Assembly (NCBI GenBank): GCA_904501885.1
Contig: CAJGCP010000015.1
Span: forward strand, 1-48,705
Length of the DNA stretch: 48,705 nt
Reading direction: 5' to 3'
Origin: an uncultured Acetatifactor sp.
Lineage (GTDB): Bacteria; Bacillota; Clostridia; Lachnospirales; Lachnospiraceae
Shown here: positions 34,715 to 43,004 of the stretch, in pieces
How positions within the stretch are numbered: the first letter of the stretch is position 1
How the letters are laid out: each line of letters opens with the position of its first letter
Made by a program: the position numbers and the translations under genes
Notes under the pieces: model-generated
What the model saw: only the letters and a program-made list of their open reading frames with translations
What the model was told of the DNA's origin: nothing
Databases searched by the model: none

Positions 34715-35299
34715 TTATTCTTCGACACTTAATGTTTGCAATATAAAGAGAATTTCCCGGTCTACCATATCCGGTGTAATTCCGACAGTTTGATTGAAAA
34801 TTTTCAGGCCTTCCAGCACAAACATAATGTTTCTGGCTGCCCCCTCACAATCTTCACAATAGAACTCTCCGTCTCTGACGCCATCCTCGATAAGTTTCTC
34901 AATGACTTTGGCCGCCATATCAAACTGCTTCTTCAGAGGATTGTCCTTCTTCGCCGGACGATTCTCAAAATAATATTCGTAAATTGCCTGTGTCAATGTA
35001 TTATTCTTTCTGAGAAGTTCCTTCTTCTGCTCCTTCAAAAAGAGAAGCAATATATCAGAAGCACTGGCATCAGGAGAAATGCGGTCACCAAACACATCAT
35101 CATCTTCCTGACTCTCCATCTTCAATACTTCCATAAAAATCTGTGCAGTACTTTCGAAATATAAGTAAAGACCACCACGGCTGATATCGCAGGCTTCTAC
35201 GATGTCTTTCATGGTTACTTTCTTATATCCCTTCTCCACAAATACCTTACGTGCGGTTTCCAATATGTACTTTTTCTTCTGTATGGATTTCTCTCCCAT
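34715..35299 (-). CDS. TetR/AcrR-family transcriptional regulator
   Basis: A 194-residue repressor-type protein. The helix-turn-helix is at about residues 15-58, with ARKVFVEKGYKKVTMKDIVE and ACDISRGGLYLYFES, the YxYF ending being diagnostic of TetR. The C-terminal ligand-binding domain is all-helical and has no recognisable specificity. It is upstream of purL, with 68 bases between, on the same strand, but the purL gene has a separate strong ribosome site and no shared function is evident. An ACAC/GTGT palindrome in its own leader (35356-35368) could be an autoregulatory site. Confidence 0.9.
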   Translation of the reverse strand: MGEKSIQKKKYILETARKVFVEKGYKKVTMKDIVEACDISRGGLYLYFESTAQIFMEVLKMESQEDDDVFGDRISPDASASDILLLFLKEQKKELLRKNNTLTQAIYEYYFENRPAKKDNPLKKQFDMAAKVIEKLIEDGVRDGEFYCEDCEGAARNIMFVLEGLKIFNQTVGITPDMVDREILFILQTLSVEE

Positions 35300-35372
35300 A
35301 ACCTGATAATCTCCAGTAAAACAAAGGTCTTTCGTACATCACCACATCAAAAAATGACACAAGTGTAGTTTT

Positions 35373-35378
35373 ATTTTA
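35373..35378 (-). promoter_or_regulatory. Extended -10 promoter element for tetR
   Basis: TGGTAAAAT on the minus strand gives an extended -10 box about 75 bases before the tetR ATG; no good -35 hexamer is present, which is usual for extended -10 promoters. Confidence 0.45.
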
Positions 35379-35450
35379 CCACAAATTTTTCAAAAGTACA
35401 GTAAAAATTAAAAAATTATAAATTTTCAGACAACTCCTTGTCATTTTTTG

Positions 35451-35479
35451 TTGACATTTGGCTCTTCCAAAGGTATACT
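35451..35479 (+). promoter_or_regulatory. Consensus promoter with no coding gene behind it
   Basis: TTGACA (35451-35456), 17 bases, TATACT (35474-35479) on the plus strand. One of the best promoter matches in the window. The next plus-strand stretch has no gene with a ribosome site. Confidence 0.75.
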
Positions 35480-35485
35480 AAACGA

Positions 35486-35613
35486 GAATTCCCCTTTATG
35501 CAGAGGCGCTAGCGATGATTCGCGGCGCCTTTGCTATTTATTAGAAAAACAATTCGCAACTGATATTTGCAGCAAACAAAGAAAAAGCGGAAGTCCTGAA
35601 GGCTTCCGCTTTT
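35486..35613 (+). ncRNA. Candidate small RNA
   Basis: From the predicted start at about 35486 the transcript would be near 130 bases. It contains a strong hairpin, GCAGAGGCGC paired with GCGCCTTTGC with an inner GCG/CGC pairing (about 35500-35534), an A-rich single-stranded middle, and ends at the GCGGAAG/CTTCCGC terminator with TTTTCG. Alternatively the first hairpin followed by TATTTATT ends the RNA at about 50 bases. It matches no RNA family I know: not 6S, SRP or tmRNA. The 113-codon frame across this stretch has no start signal and runs antisense through tRNA-Trp. Confidence 0.5.
35584..35613. terminator. Bidirectional terminator between tRNA-Trp and the candidate small RNA
   Basis: Stem AAAGCGGAAG / CTTCCGCTTT with a 9-base loop. 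On the minus strand it is followed by TTCTTTG and ends tRNA-Trp 5 bases after the tRNA; on the plus strand TTTTCG follows. Confidence 0.85.
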
Positions 35614-35617
35614 CGTA

Positions 35618-35688
35618 CAGGGGAAGAGGGGATCGAACCCCCATTAACGGTTTTGGAGACCGTCGCACTACCATTGTACTATTCCCCT
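35618..35688 (-). tRNA. tRNA-Trp (anticodon CCA)
   Basis: Cloverleaf of 71 bases on the minus strand: acceptor AGGGGAA/TTCCCCT, D arm with AATGGTAG, anticodon stem ACGGT/ACCGT with loop CTCCAAA, T arm GGGGG with loop TTCGATC. Discriminator G as expected for bacterial tRNA-Trp; CCA not encoded. It has its own promoter and terminator. Confidence 0.95.
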
Positions 35689-35692
35689 ATTT

Positions 35693-35711
35693 GTCGGTGA
35701 ATGTCACCGAC
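35693..35711 (-). promoter_or_regulatory. Hairpin in the tRNA-Trp leader
   Basis: A perfect 8-bp inverted repeat GTCGGTGA / TCACCGAC with a 3-base loop occupies the short leader between the promoter and the mature tRNA 5' end (4 bases away). It may guide 5' processing. Confidence 0.55.
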
Positions 35712-35718
35712 GAATGCT

Positions 35719-35747
35719 ATCTTAACACATTCTATGCGAATAATCAA
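35719..35747 (-). promoter_or_regulatory. Promoter of tRNA-Trp
   Basis: TTGATT (35742-35747), 17 bases, TAAGAT (35719-35724) on the minus strand, 30 bases before the tRNA. Confidence 0.75.
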
Positions 35748-35791
35748 GCACAAATTTCGTATTTCTTCTACTATTATATGTATGCTTAAAT

Positions 35792-37165
35792 TCAAGCAAA
35801 CACTTTATCGATCACGTCCTGTACAGTCTTCACACCAATGACTTCTATTTTACTTCCTTTGGCACATTCCTGTGCGCAGACATAGGGTACCACACAGGTG
35901 GTAAAACCTAATTTCTCCGCCTCCGCCACTCTCTGCTTCGCCTGAGCTACGGCTCTTACCTCGCCACTTAAACCCACTTCGCCAAAGGCAATCAGTTTAG
36001 AACTGATGGGCTTGTTTTTGAAACTGGACAGTATTGCTATAACAATCCCTAAATCTATGGCGGGTTCCTGTATCTTCATACCGCCGGTGATGTTCACATA
36101 AGCATCGCAGGAGCCCAGTTGAATGCCGGAGCGCTTTTCCAGCACCGCCATCAGAAGGTTCACACGGTTAAAGTCCGTTCCCGTGCACTGTCTGCGGGGA
36201 ATACCAAAATTACTATGACAAACAAGTGCCTGAATCTCTATGAGTAGAGGCCGGGTACCTTCCATAGTACAGGACACCACGGAACCGCTCTCCCCTTCGG
36301 GTCTGCCGTTCAGCATATATTCCGAAGCATTTTTCACTTCCACCAAACCCTGTTCCCGCATCTCGAAAACGCCAATTTCATTGGTGGAGCCAAAACGATT
36401 CTTTACGCCCCTTAGAACTCGATAAGAGGCATGTCTGTCGCCCTCAAAATAAAGTACTGCATCCACCATGTGTTCCAATACTCTGGGACCGGCTACGGTG
36501 CCTTCCTTGGTCACATGACCTACAATCATAATGGAAATATTCAGGCCCTTTGCCAACTGTAGCAACATCCCCGTGGCTTCTCTTACCTGTGACACACTGC
36601 CCGGTGCCGCTGACACCTCATCGCTGTACATGGTTTGAATGGAGTCGATGACTACCACCTGGGGCTGTTCTTTGCGGATAATCTCTGCAATATCTTCCAG
36701 ATTGGTCTCACACAAAAGAAGCATGGTTTCGGTGAATCGACCGATTCGATCCGCACGCATTTTGATCTGCTGCAAAGATTCCTCTCCTGAAATATAGAGC
36801 ACCTTGCGGCCTGCATCGGACATATTTTTGCACACCTGCAGCAATAGGGTGGACTTGCCGATACCGGGATCGCCACCCACTAAGGTAAGTGAACCCTGCA
36901 CAATACCACCACCCAAAACTCTATCCAGTTCGTCCATTCCGGTGGACATTTTGTCTTCTTTCGCAATGGTCACTTGGGATAGAACGGTGGGATTGCTTCT
37001 TTCTTTACGCTCTCCTACTTTACCTGCGCTTAAAGATGCTTTGCTCACAGTCTCTTCCACGAAACTGTTCCACTCCTTACATCCCGGACACTGTCCCATC
37101 CATTTGGTAGATTCGTAACCACAATTTTGACAATAAAATATGGTTGTTGTTTTTCCTTTTGCCAT
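35792..37165 (-). CDS. radA: DNA repair protein RadA
   Basis: A RecA-like ATPase that promotes branch migration during recombination. The 457-residue chain has the N-terminal zinc finger CQNCGYESTKWMGQCPGC (residues 14-31), Walker A GGDPGIGKSTLL, Walker B VVVIDSIQ, the RadA-specific KNRFG, and a C-terminal Lon-protease-like domain with GEVGLSGEVRAV. Length is standard. It follows clpC by 11 bases, the common clpC-radA order of Firmicutes, and is followed by the tRNA-Trp promoter. Confidence 0.97.
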   Translation of the reverse strand: MAKGKTTTIFYCQNCGYESTKWMGQCPGCKEWNSFVEETVSKASLSAGKVGERKERSNPTVLSQVTIAKEDKMSTGMDELDRVLGGGIVQGSLTLVGGDPGIGKSTLLLQVCKNMSDAGRKVLYISGEESLQQIKMRADRIGRFTETMLLLCETNLEDIAEIIRKEQPQVVVIDSIQTMYSDEVSAAPGSVSQVREATGMLLQLAKGLNISIMIVGHVTKEGTVAGPRVLEHMVDAVLYFEGDRHASYRVLRGVKNRFGSTNEIGVFEMREQGLVEVKNASEYMLNGRPEGESGSVVSCTMEGTRPLLIEIQALVCHSNFGIPRRQCTGTDFNRVNLLMAVLEKRSGIQLGSCDAYVNITGGMKIQEPAIDLGIVIAILSSFKNKPISSKLIAFGEVGLSGEVRAVAQAKQRVAEAEKLGFTTCVVPYVCAQECAKGSKIEVIGVKTVQDVIDKVFA

Positions 37166-37176
37166 ATTGCTTTTCC

Positions 37177-39615
37177 TTACTTCACTGTAAATACCACTTT
37201 GCCTTCTTTATATCCGGCCAATACTTTATCGCCCCGAGCGATCTTGCCGGCAAGGATTTCCTCTGCCATGGCGTCTTCCACCACAGACTGAATTGCTCTC
37301 TTCAAGGGTCTGGCTCCCATCTTGTTGTCCGCATAATTGGTTACCAAATGTTCTTTGAGTGCCGGCGAAATGGTCAAATTGATATCCATCTGTTCCTGAC
37401 ATCTCTTATACAGACCGGTTGCCAACAGATTCACGATTTCCTTCATATTATCAGTAGTCAGCTGATGGAATACAATGATATCGTCGATTCGGTTGATGAA
37501 TTCCGGTTTGAAACTTTTCTTCACTTCGTCCATCACTGCAGACTTCATCTTCTCATAATCCCGCTTGGCATCGTTGCCGGAGGCAAAACCCAGATTCTTA
37601 GGGTCTACGATACGCTGAGCGCCTGCATTAGAGGTCATAATGAGAATGGTGTTTTTAAAACTTACTTTTCTTCCCTTGGAGTCCGTAATATGTCCGTCAT
37701 CCAATACCTGTAGCAGGATATTGAACACATCCGGATGAGCCTTTTCTATTTCGTCGAACAATACAACAGAATAGGGATTGCGGCGCACCTTCTCACTGAG
37801 CTGACCACCTTCGTCAAATCCCACATATCCGGGCGGTGAACCAATCATTTTTGAAACAGAATGTCCTTCCATATACTCTGACATATCCACTCTTATGATG
37901 GCATCCTCAGAACCAAACATAGCCTCGGCTAATGCCTTAGACAGTTCTGTCTTACCCACACCGGTGGGTCCCAAAAACAGGAAGGAACCAATAGGGCGCT
38001 TGGGGTCTTTGAGACCCACACGGCCGCGGCGCATTGCCCTGGACACGCTGCTCACAGCTTCCTCCTGTCCAATCACTCTTTTATGCAAAATACTTTCTAA
38101 TTTCAACAGACGCTCTGTTTCTTTCTGTGCCAGCTTCTTCACAGGAATTTTGGTCCAGGTGGAAACCACTTCCGCAATTTCCTCTTCTCCCACGATAATC
38201 TCCTGCTTCGCTTCCTTTTCGATAGAGCGCTTCTTTGCTGCCTCTAATTTCTTGTAAAGCGCATCCTGTTCTTTTTTCAAAGTTGAGGCCTGACGGAACT
38301 CTTGATTTCGAACCGCCTCTTCCATAAGGCCGTCGATTTCTTGAATCTTTTCCTGCAATTCTTCCTGCTTCTTAGGCACCACCATGGTGCGAAGTCTGGC
38401 ACTGGAAGCCGCTTCATCGATCAAATCGATGGCTTTGTCCGGAAGATTTCTATCATTGATATAGCGTGCAGACAATTTCACTGCCGCATCTACGGCCTCA
38501 TCTGTAATCTGTACCCTGTGATGTTCTTCATATCTGCTTCTGATGCCGGTCAAAATACCAATTGCTTCCTCTTCTGTGGGTTCCTCCACATTGACAGGCT
38601 GGAAGCGTCTCTCTAAAGCTGCATCCTTTTCAATATATTTACGGTATTCTGCTATGGTAGTAGCACCAATCAGTTGCAACTCCCCTCTGGCCAAAGAAGG
38701 TTTTAAAATATTTGATGCATCGATGGCGCCTTCTGCACCGCCGGCACCAATGATAGTATGCAATTCGTCTAAGAAAAGAATTACATTGCCGTCTGCAGTC
38801 ACTTCGTAAATTAGTTTTTTAATTCTTTCTTCAAACTCACCACGGTATTTGCTGCCGGCAACCATACCGGATAAATCCAGCGTCATCACCCGCTTGTTCT
38901 TTACAGTAGCAGGGACTTTGCCTGCCACAATGCGCTGTGCCAGTCCTTCTACCACTGCTGTCTTACCCACACCGGGTTCTCCGATGAGGCAGGGGTTGTT
39001 CTTGGTACGACGGCTTAAGATTTGAATTAATCGGTTGATTTCTTCCTCTCTGCCGATGCAGGGGTCCAGTTGATTTTGAGCCGCCAAAGCAGTCAGATCA
39101 CGGCTGTACTGACTTAAGGTGGATAGTTTCTCCTTCCCACCGTTCTTGCGGTTCAAATCTTCTCTAAAGGCTTCCGGATTCACGCCAATTGCCTGCAGGG
39201 TCTCTGCATAGATTTTACCCGGATTTACACCCAGTGTATTGAGCAGACGAACTCCCACATTCTCCCCTTCCTTAAGGATGGCAAGAAGTAGGTGCTCTGT
39301 ACCGATTTCTTTATGCCCCAGTCGGGGTGCCATTTCTGCAGCTTCCTTCAGCACCTTTTCGGCTCTGGGGGAATACCCTTCACGCTCTGCTATGGCAGCA
39401 CCATTTTCAAAGGCAATCAGTTCCCGAATCATGTCCATGACCTTAGACAGTTCTATCCCATTGTCTGTTAAAACCTTATAGGCAATGCCTTTGTTTTCCT
39501 TCAGCAATCCCGCCAGGATGTGTTCTGTACCCACATAGCCCTGTTTCAGACGCTTGGCAATTGCTGCTGCATGCTTTAATACAGTTTGTGCATTTTCCGT
39601 AAATTTCGGCTGCAT
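37177..39615 (-). CDS. clpC: ATP-dependent Clp protease ATP-binding subunit ClpC
   Basis: AAA+ unfoldase of the ClpCP protease and general stress system. 812 residues: two N-terminal Clp repeats (about 1-140), AAA module 1 with GEPGVGKT and LFLDELHTIIGAGGAEG, a middle region with the UVR-like coiled segment (about 410-460), and AAA module 2 with GPTGVGKTELSKALAEA and VLFDEIEKAHPD; the C-terminal D2-small domain ends in KVVFTVK. The middle domain marks ClpC rather than ClpA. AGAGGA precedes the ATG. Unlike Bacillus, no ctsR-mcsA-mcsB lies upstream and no CtsR box was found; the gene upstream encodes an SH3-domain protein, separated by a terminator. Confidence 0.97.
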   Translation of the reverse strand: MQPKFTENAQTVLKHAAAIAKRLKQGYVGTEHILAGLLKENKGIAYKVLTDNGIELSKVMDMIRELIAFENGAAIAEREGYSPRAEKVLKEAAEMAPRLGHKEIGTEHLLLAILKEGENVGVRLLNTLGVNPGKIYAETLQAIGVNPEAFREDLNRKNGGKEKLSTLSQYSRDLTALAAQNQLDPCIGREEEINRLIQILSRRTKNNPCLIGEPGVGKTAVVEGLAQRIVAGKVPATVKNKRVMTLDLSGMVAGSKYRGEFEERIKKLIYEVTADGNVILFLDELHTIIGAGGAEGAIDASNILKPSLARGELQLIGATTIAEYRKYIEKDAALERRFQPVNVEEPTEEEAIGILTGIRSRYEEHHRVQITDEAVDAAVKLSARYINDRNLPDKAIDLIDEAASSARLRTMVVPKKQEELQEKIQEIDGLMEEAVRNQEFRQASTLKKEQDALYKKLEAAKKRSIEKEAKQEIIVGEEEIAEVVSTWTKIPVKKLAQKETERLLKLESILHKRVIGQEEAVSSVSRAMRRGRVGLKDPKRPIGSFLFLGPTGVGKTELSKALAEAMFGSEDAIIRVDMSEYMEGHSVSKMIGSPPGYVGFDEGGQLSEKVRRNPYSVVLFDEIEKAHPDVFNILLQVLDDGHITDSKGRKVSFKNTILIMTSNAGAQRIVDPKNLGFASGNDAKRDYEKMKSAVMDEVKKSFKPEFINRIDDIIVFHQLTTDNMKEIVNLLATGLYKRCQEQMDINLTISPALKEHLVTNYADNKMGARPLKRAIQSVVEDAMAEEILAGKIARGDKVLAGYKEGKVVFTVK

Positions 39616-39664
39616 TCTGTCCTCTCATTCCGGCAGTATAATGACCGCCCCTTTATATCTGTGT

Positions 39665-39706
39665 AAAACAGGGAGTATCCCCTATGGAATATTCCCTGTT
39701 TTTTTC
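39665..39706. terminator. Terminator between the SH3-protein gene and clpC
   Basis: Stem AAAACAGGGA / TCCCTGTTTT with an 18-base loop (partly paired by TAT/ATA). T-runs are present on both sides (TTTTTTT on plus, TTTTAC on minus). It lies about 20 bases after the stop of the gene ending at 39722 and probably ends the purine-gene transcript. Confidence 0.7.
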
Positions 39707-39721
39707 TCTTTATGTGAAAAA

Positions 39722-41053
39722 CTATTTGTCGTCTTCAAAATTCAGAAATTCAAAATCGAACTCATCATCCTCTGCCATAAAGTTCTTGGGCTGTGCAGGT
39801 CTTGCACTTTGAGGTGCCGCAGGTCTTGCCCCCTGGGGTGCCGCAGGTCTTGTGCCCTGAGGTGCCGCAGGTCTTGCACTCTGAGGCGCTACAGGTCTTG
39901 CCCCCTGAGGTGCCACAGGTCTTGTGCCCTGGGGTGCTGCAGGTCTTGCCCCTTGAGGTGCTACAGGTCTTGTGCCCTGGGGTGCCGCAGGTCTTGTGCC
40001 CTGAGGTGCCGCAGATCTTGCGCCCTGAGGTGCTACAGGCTTTGCCCCTTGAGGTGCTGCAGGTCTTTGGGGACGGGCAGGTGCATCTTCCCCTATGGTA
40101 TGCATTACGACTGCATTACTTCTTGCCTTGACGGCATCTTTTCTACGCAACTCTTCTTCCTCTGCGTCCTCGTAATATCCTGCATCGTTTAAATCTCTTA
40201 CCTTGAACAACAGGAAACCGATGCCGGCTGCCGCTGCCACCAACAAGAATGCCAAAATGATAATCACGGTTCTCTGGCTCTTCACGGTCTTCTGACTATT
40301 GTTATATGCTTCTGCATTCTTTTCGATACCATCGAAGAGGCTCTGGATTTCCCAACCCACATCTTCACCATCAACGTTATTCTCCACTAAGAACCATACA
40401 CCTTCCTGGTCCTTGATGTAATAAGGGGCATCCGGCTCAGCAGGTGCTGCAGGCTCTTCTGTGGGGGTAGGCTCTGCCACATCGGCAGGCTCTTCTTCCA
40501 TTTCCACATAATCGCTACGGATAAATCCGTCGATCTGCTCACCATTTACAATACAATTAATCTCATACCAAAGTTTGCCGTCGGAAGCAGTGGCTTTTCC
40601 TGTCACCGTCAAAGCGGTTTCTGCAGGAATGGAAGCCACGGTATCACTGGATGTGGAAGCATTGGCACGTACTCTTACCTTGCTATCTCCACTTACCTTT
40701 GCAGCAGTTGCCTCCACCTTGGTGACCTCTGCCTCCGCTTCATCCACTTCAATCAAATCCGAACGCACGTAACCGGTGACGCCATCAGCGGAAATCTCAT
40801 ACCAAGTATATCCGTCGGCACCCTTCTTTTCGCCCAATACTGTAACTTTCGTGTCTTCTTCTACTCTGCCCACCTGCTCGCTGGATGAAGATGCATCCTC
40901 ACGAATCTTCGCAGCAGATGCCGTAATCACACCCTGGCGGTCTGCCAAACTGACAAATCCAAGGCTTTCACTACACATCGCCACGCACAACGCAATGGCT
41001 AACATGCCGGTGAACACGCGCAGTTTACTTGTTACCTTTAGTAGTTTACTCAT
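39722..41053 (-). CDS. Membrane protein with two bacterial SH3 domains and a repetitive cytoplasmic tail
   Basis: A 443-residue protein not matching a named gene. A signal-like hydrophobic segment at about 11-37 precedes two bacterial SH3 domains (about 43-103 and 112-184, each with the strand pattern VRxxASxSSxxV and a WYEI core). An acidic Pro-rich linker follows, then a membrane helix at about 262-284 (TVIIILAFLLVAAAAGIGFLLF). The rest should be cytoplasmic: a charged segment, eleven 8-residue repeats (331-418) and a Phe/Asp/Glu-rich end. SH3 domains in such proteins usually bind cell wall. It starts 14 bases after purD with AGGGAGGAAA inside the purD end, so it seems to be the last gene of the purine cluster. 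Confidence 0.82.
   Translation of the reverse strand: MSKLLKVTSKLRVFTGMLAIALCVAMCSESLGFVSLADRQGVITASAAKIREDASSSSEQVGRVEEDTKVTVLGEKKGADGYTWYEISADGVTGYVRSDLIEVDEAEAEVTKVEATAAKVSGDSKVRVRANASTSSDTVASIPAETALTVTGKATASDGKLWYEINCIVNGEQIDGFIRSDYVEMEEEPADVAEPTPTEEPAAPAEPDAPYYIKDQEGVWFLVENNVDGEDVGWEIQSLFDGIEKNAEAYNNSQKTVKSQRTVIIILAFLLVAAAAGIGFLLFKVRDLNDAGYYEDAEEEELRRKDAVKARSNAVVMHTIGEDAPARPQRPAAPQGAKPVAPQGARSAAPQGTRPAAPQGTRPVAPQGARPAAPQGTRPVAPQGARPVAPQSARPAAPQGTRPAAPQGARPAAPQSARPAQPKNFMAEDDEFDFEFLNFEDDK
39800..40063 (-). repeat. Eleven tandem 24-bp coding repeats (PAAPQGAR-type)
   Basis: Within the SH3-protein gene, eleven in-frame copies of 24 bases encode units such as PAAPQGTR, PVAPQGAR and PVAPQSAR. 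Copies differ at few positions, so the tract is likely to vary in copy number by slippage or recombination. The long plus-strand frames over this tract are shadows of the repeat. Confidence 0.93.
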
Positions 41054-41067
41054 CTTAAGTTTCCTCC

Positions 41068-42345
41068 CTATGCTTCATCAATCGCCTTGCCAATATCGTG
41101 GCGCATATATTTGTTCTCAAAGGAAATCCATTCGGTAGCCTGATATGCCTTGGCTCTCGCCTCTTTTAGGGTCGCTCCGGTCGCGGTAACACCCAGCACA
41201 CGGCCTCCATTGGTTACGATTCGTCCGTTTGCATCAAACTTACTGCCTGCGTGATAACAGAAGAAATCTTCTTTTCCGTCAAAGTTCTCCAAGCCTTTGA
41301 TTTCAAATCCCTTGTCGTACTTTTCAGGATATCCGTCGGAAGCAAGCACCACGCAAACTGCAGCGTTGTCTTCAAACTGTAAATCAATTTTATCCAAAGT
41401 GCCATCGATACAAGCCTCGATAACATCTATGATATCATTCTTCATTCTACACAGCACCACCTGCGTCTCCGGGTCGCCAAATCTGGCGTTGTATTCCAAT
41501 ACTCTGGGACCATTGGGGGTAAGCATCAAGCCAAAGAAGATGACGCCCTTAAACTCCCGTCCTTCCGCACGCATAGCATCCACTGTGGGCTGGTAAATAT
41601 ATTTTTTACAGAATTCATCCACTTCTTCGGTGTAGAAAGGAGTCGGGGAGAATGTTCCCATACCGCCTGTATTCAGGCCTTGGTCCCCATCCTTTGCACG
41701 CTTATGGTCTTGGGCGGAGGTCATGGCCTTGATGGTCTTGCCGTCCACAAAGGAAAGCACGGACACTTCACGACCTGTCATAAACTCCTCAATAACCATG
41801 CAGTTTCCTGCGTCACCAAAGTGTTTGTCCTGCATAATCTCTTTTACGCCGGCCTTCGCCTCTTCCAAGGTATTACAAATCAACACACCTTTTCCCAAAG
41901 CCAGACCGTCTGCTTTCAGAACAATGGGCATATTTGCTGTTTCCAAATAATCAAGCGCTGCCTGAGGGTCCGTAAAATTCTCGTATGCAGCAGTGGGGAT
42001 GTTATACTTTTTCATCAAATCCTTGGAAAATGCCTTGCTTCCCTCCAAGATTGCCGCTGCTTTGTTGGGTCCAAACACTCTAAAACCTTCCGCCTGCAGG
42101 GCATCCACCAGACCGCCCACCAAGGGATCGTCGGGTGCCACGAACACCAAATCTATCTCTTTTTCTTTCGCATAGGCAACTACCTTTTCGAATTCCATCA
42201 CACCGATGGAAGGTTCACACTCTGCAATCTGTGCAATACCTGCATTGCCGGGTACACAGTACAGTGCATCCACTCTCTTGCTTTTTTTCATGCTCATGGC
42301 GATGGCATGCTCGCGGCCGCCTCCGCCCACAATCAAAACCTTCAT
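41068..42345 (-). CDS. purD: Phosphoribosylamine-glycine ligase
   Basis: Second step of purine synthesis: joins glycine to phosphoribosylamine with ATP. 425 residues, standard length. The N-terminus MKVLIVGGGGREHAIA is the PurD hallmark; the ATP-grasp core has VLKADGLALGKGVLI, EEFMTGREVSVLSFVDG and the signature FGDPETQVVLCRM. AGAGGTAG lies upstream of the ATG. It is 35 bases after purN and 14 bases before the SH3-protein gene, all in line. Confidence 0.97.
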   Translation of the reverse strand: MKVLIVGGGGREHAIAMSMKKSKRVDALYCVPGNAGIAQIAECEPSIGVMEFEKVVAYAKEKEIDLVFVAPDDPLVGGLVDALQAEGFRVFGPNKAAAILEGSKAFSKDLMKKYNIPTAAYENFTDPQAALDYLETANMPIVLKADGLALGKGVLICNTLEEAKAGVKEIMQDKHFGDAGNCMVIEEFMTGREVSVLSFVDGKTIKAMTSAQDHKRAKDGDQGLNTGGMGTFSPTPFYTEEVDEFCKKYIYQPTVDAMRAEGREFKGVIFFGLMLTPNGPRVLEYNARFGDPETQVVLCRMKNDIIDVIEACIDGTLDKIDLQFEDNAAVCVVLASDGYPEKYDKGFEIKGLENFDGKEDFFCYHAGSKFDANGRIVTNGGRVLGVTATGATLKEARAKAYQATEWISFENKYMRHDIGKAIDEA

Positions 42346-42380
42346 GTGTCTACCTCTTTTTCTCTATTGTCTATGGTGCG

Positions 42381-43004
42381 TTATACTCTGCGCACCTTAC
42401 CGTCCACTACAGCAATTCTGCCGTTGGCAATATCATCGATGGCCTGTGGCAAAAGAATCCATTCCGCCTCTTCCATGACCCGTCTTTGTAACACTTCCGG
42501 CGTATCCTCCTGTTCCACATAGACTGCCTTCTGTGCAATGATGGGGCCCTCATCCATGCCTTCGTTGACAAAGTGTACGGTGGCACCTGTCAGCTTAGCC
42601 CCCCGCTCTAACACCTTCTCGTGGACCTTCAAACCATAGTAACCCACACCACAGAAAGAAGGGATCAAGGAAGGATGAATATTTACGATACGATTGGAGA
42701 ATTTCTTCACCATCTGCTCCGGTATCTTCACCAAAAATCCGGCCAAAACAATCAAATCCGGATTCAGTTCTACCATTTTGTCGGTAAATGCCTGATCGAA
42801 AGCCGCCCTGTCAGAGTATGCCTTGGGGCTCATCAGAATCCCGGGGATATTATGATTTTTTGCTCTGTCTAAAGCCTTGGCTCCGGCATTATTGCTCACC
42901 ACTGCCATCACCTGTGTATTGGTAATGATTCCATTGTCAATGGCATCCAGAATGGCCTGTAAATTGGTGCCGCCTCCGGACACACAAACTACTATCTTTA
43001 GCAT
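42381..43004 (-). CDS. purN: Phosphoribosylglycinamide formyltransferase (PurN)
   Basis: Third step of purine synthesis: transfers formyl from 10-formyl-THF to GAR. 207 residues. Motifs: VCVSGGGTNLQAILD at the N-terminus, LAGFLVKIP with the conserved catalytic region, NIHPSLIPSFCG with Asn-His, and GATVHFVNEGMDEGPII with the catalytic Asp. The Cys in SFCGVGYYG stands where many PurN proteins have SFPGxxxxx and is a small difference. The start overlaps the purM stop by 7 bases, so the two are coupled. Confidence 0.96.
   Translation of the reverse strand: MLKIVVCVSGGGTNLQAILDAIDNGIITNTQVMAVVSNNAGAKALDRAKNHNIPGILMSPKAYSDRAAFDQAFTDKMVELNPDLIVLAGFLVKIPEQMVKKFSNRIVNIHPSLIPSFCGVGYYGLKVHEKVLERGAKLTGATVHFVNEGMDEGPIIAQKAVYVEQEDTPEVLQRRVMEEAEWILLPQAIDDIANGRIAVVDGKVRRV

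Noticed and set aside
35448..35789. 113-codon plus-strand frame
   Set aside because: No ribosome site, covers the promoter and runs antisense through tRNA-Trp and its terminator.
39554..40192. Plus-strand Cys/Arg/Ser-rich frame and CRISPR-like repeats
   Set aside because: It is the antisense shadow of the 24-bp coding repeat of the SH3 protein; the repeats have no spacers, so this is not a CRISPR array.
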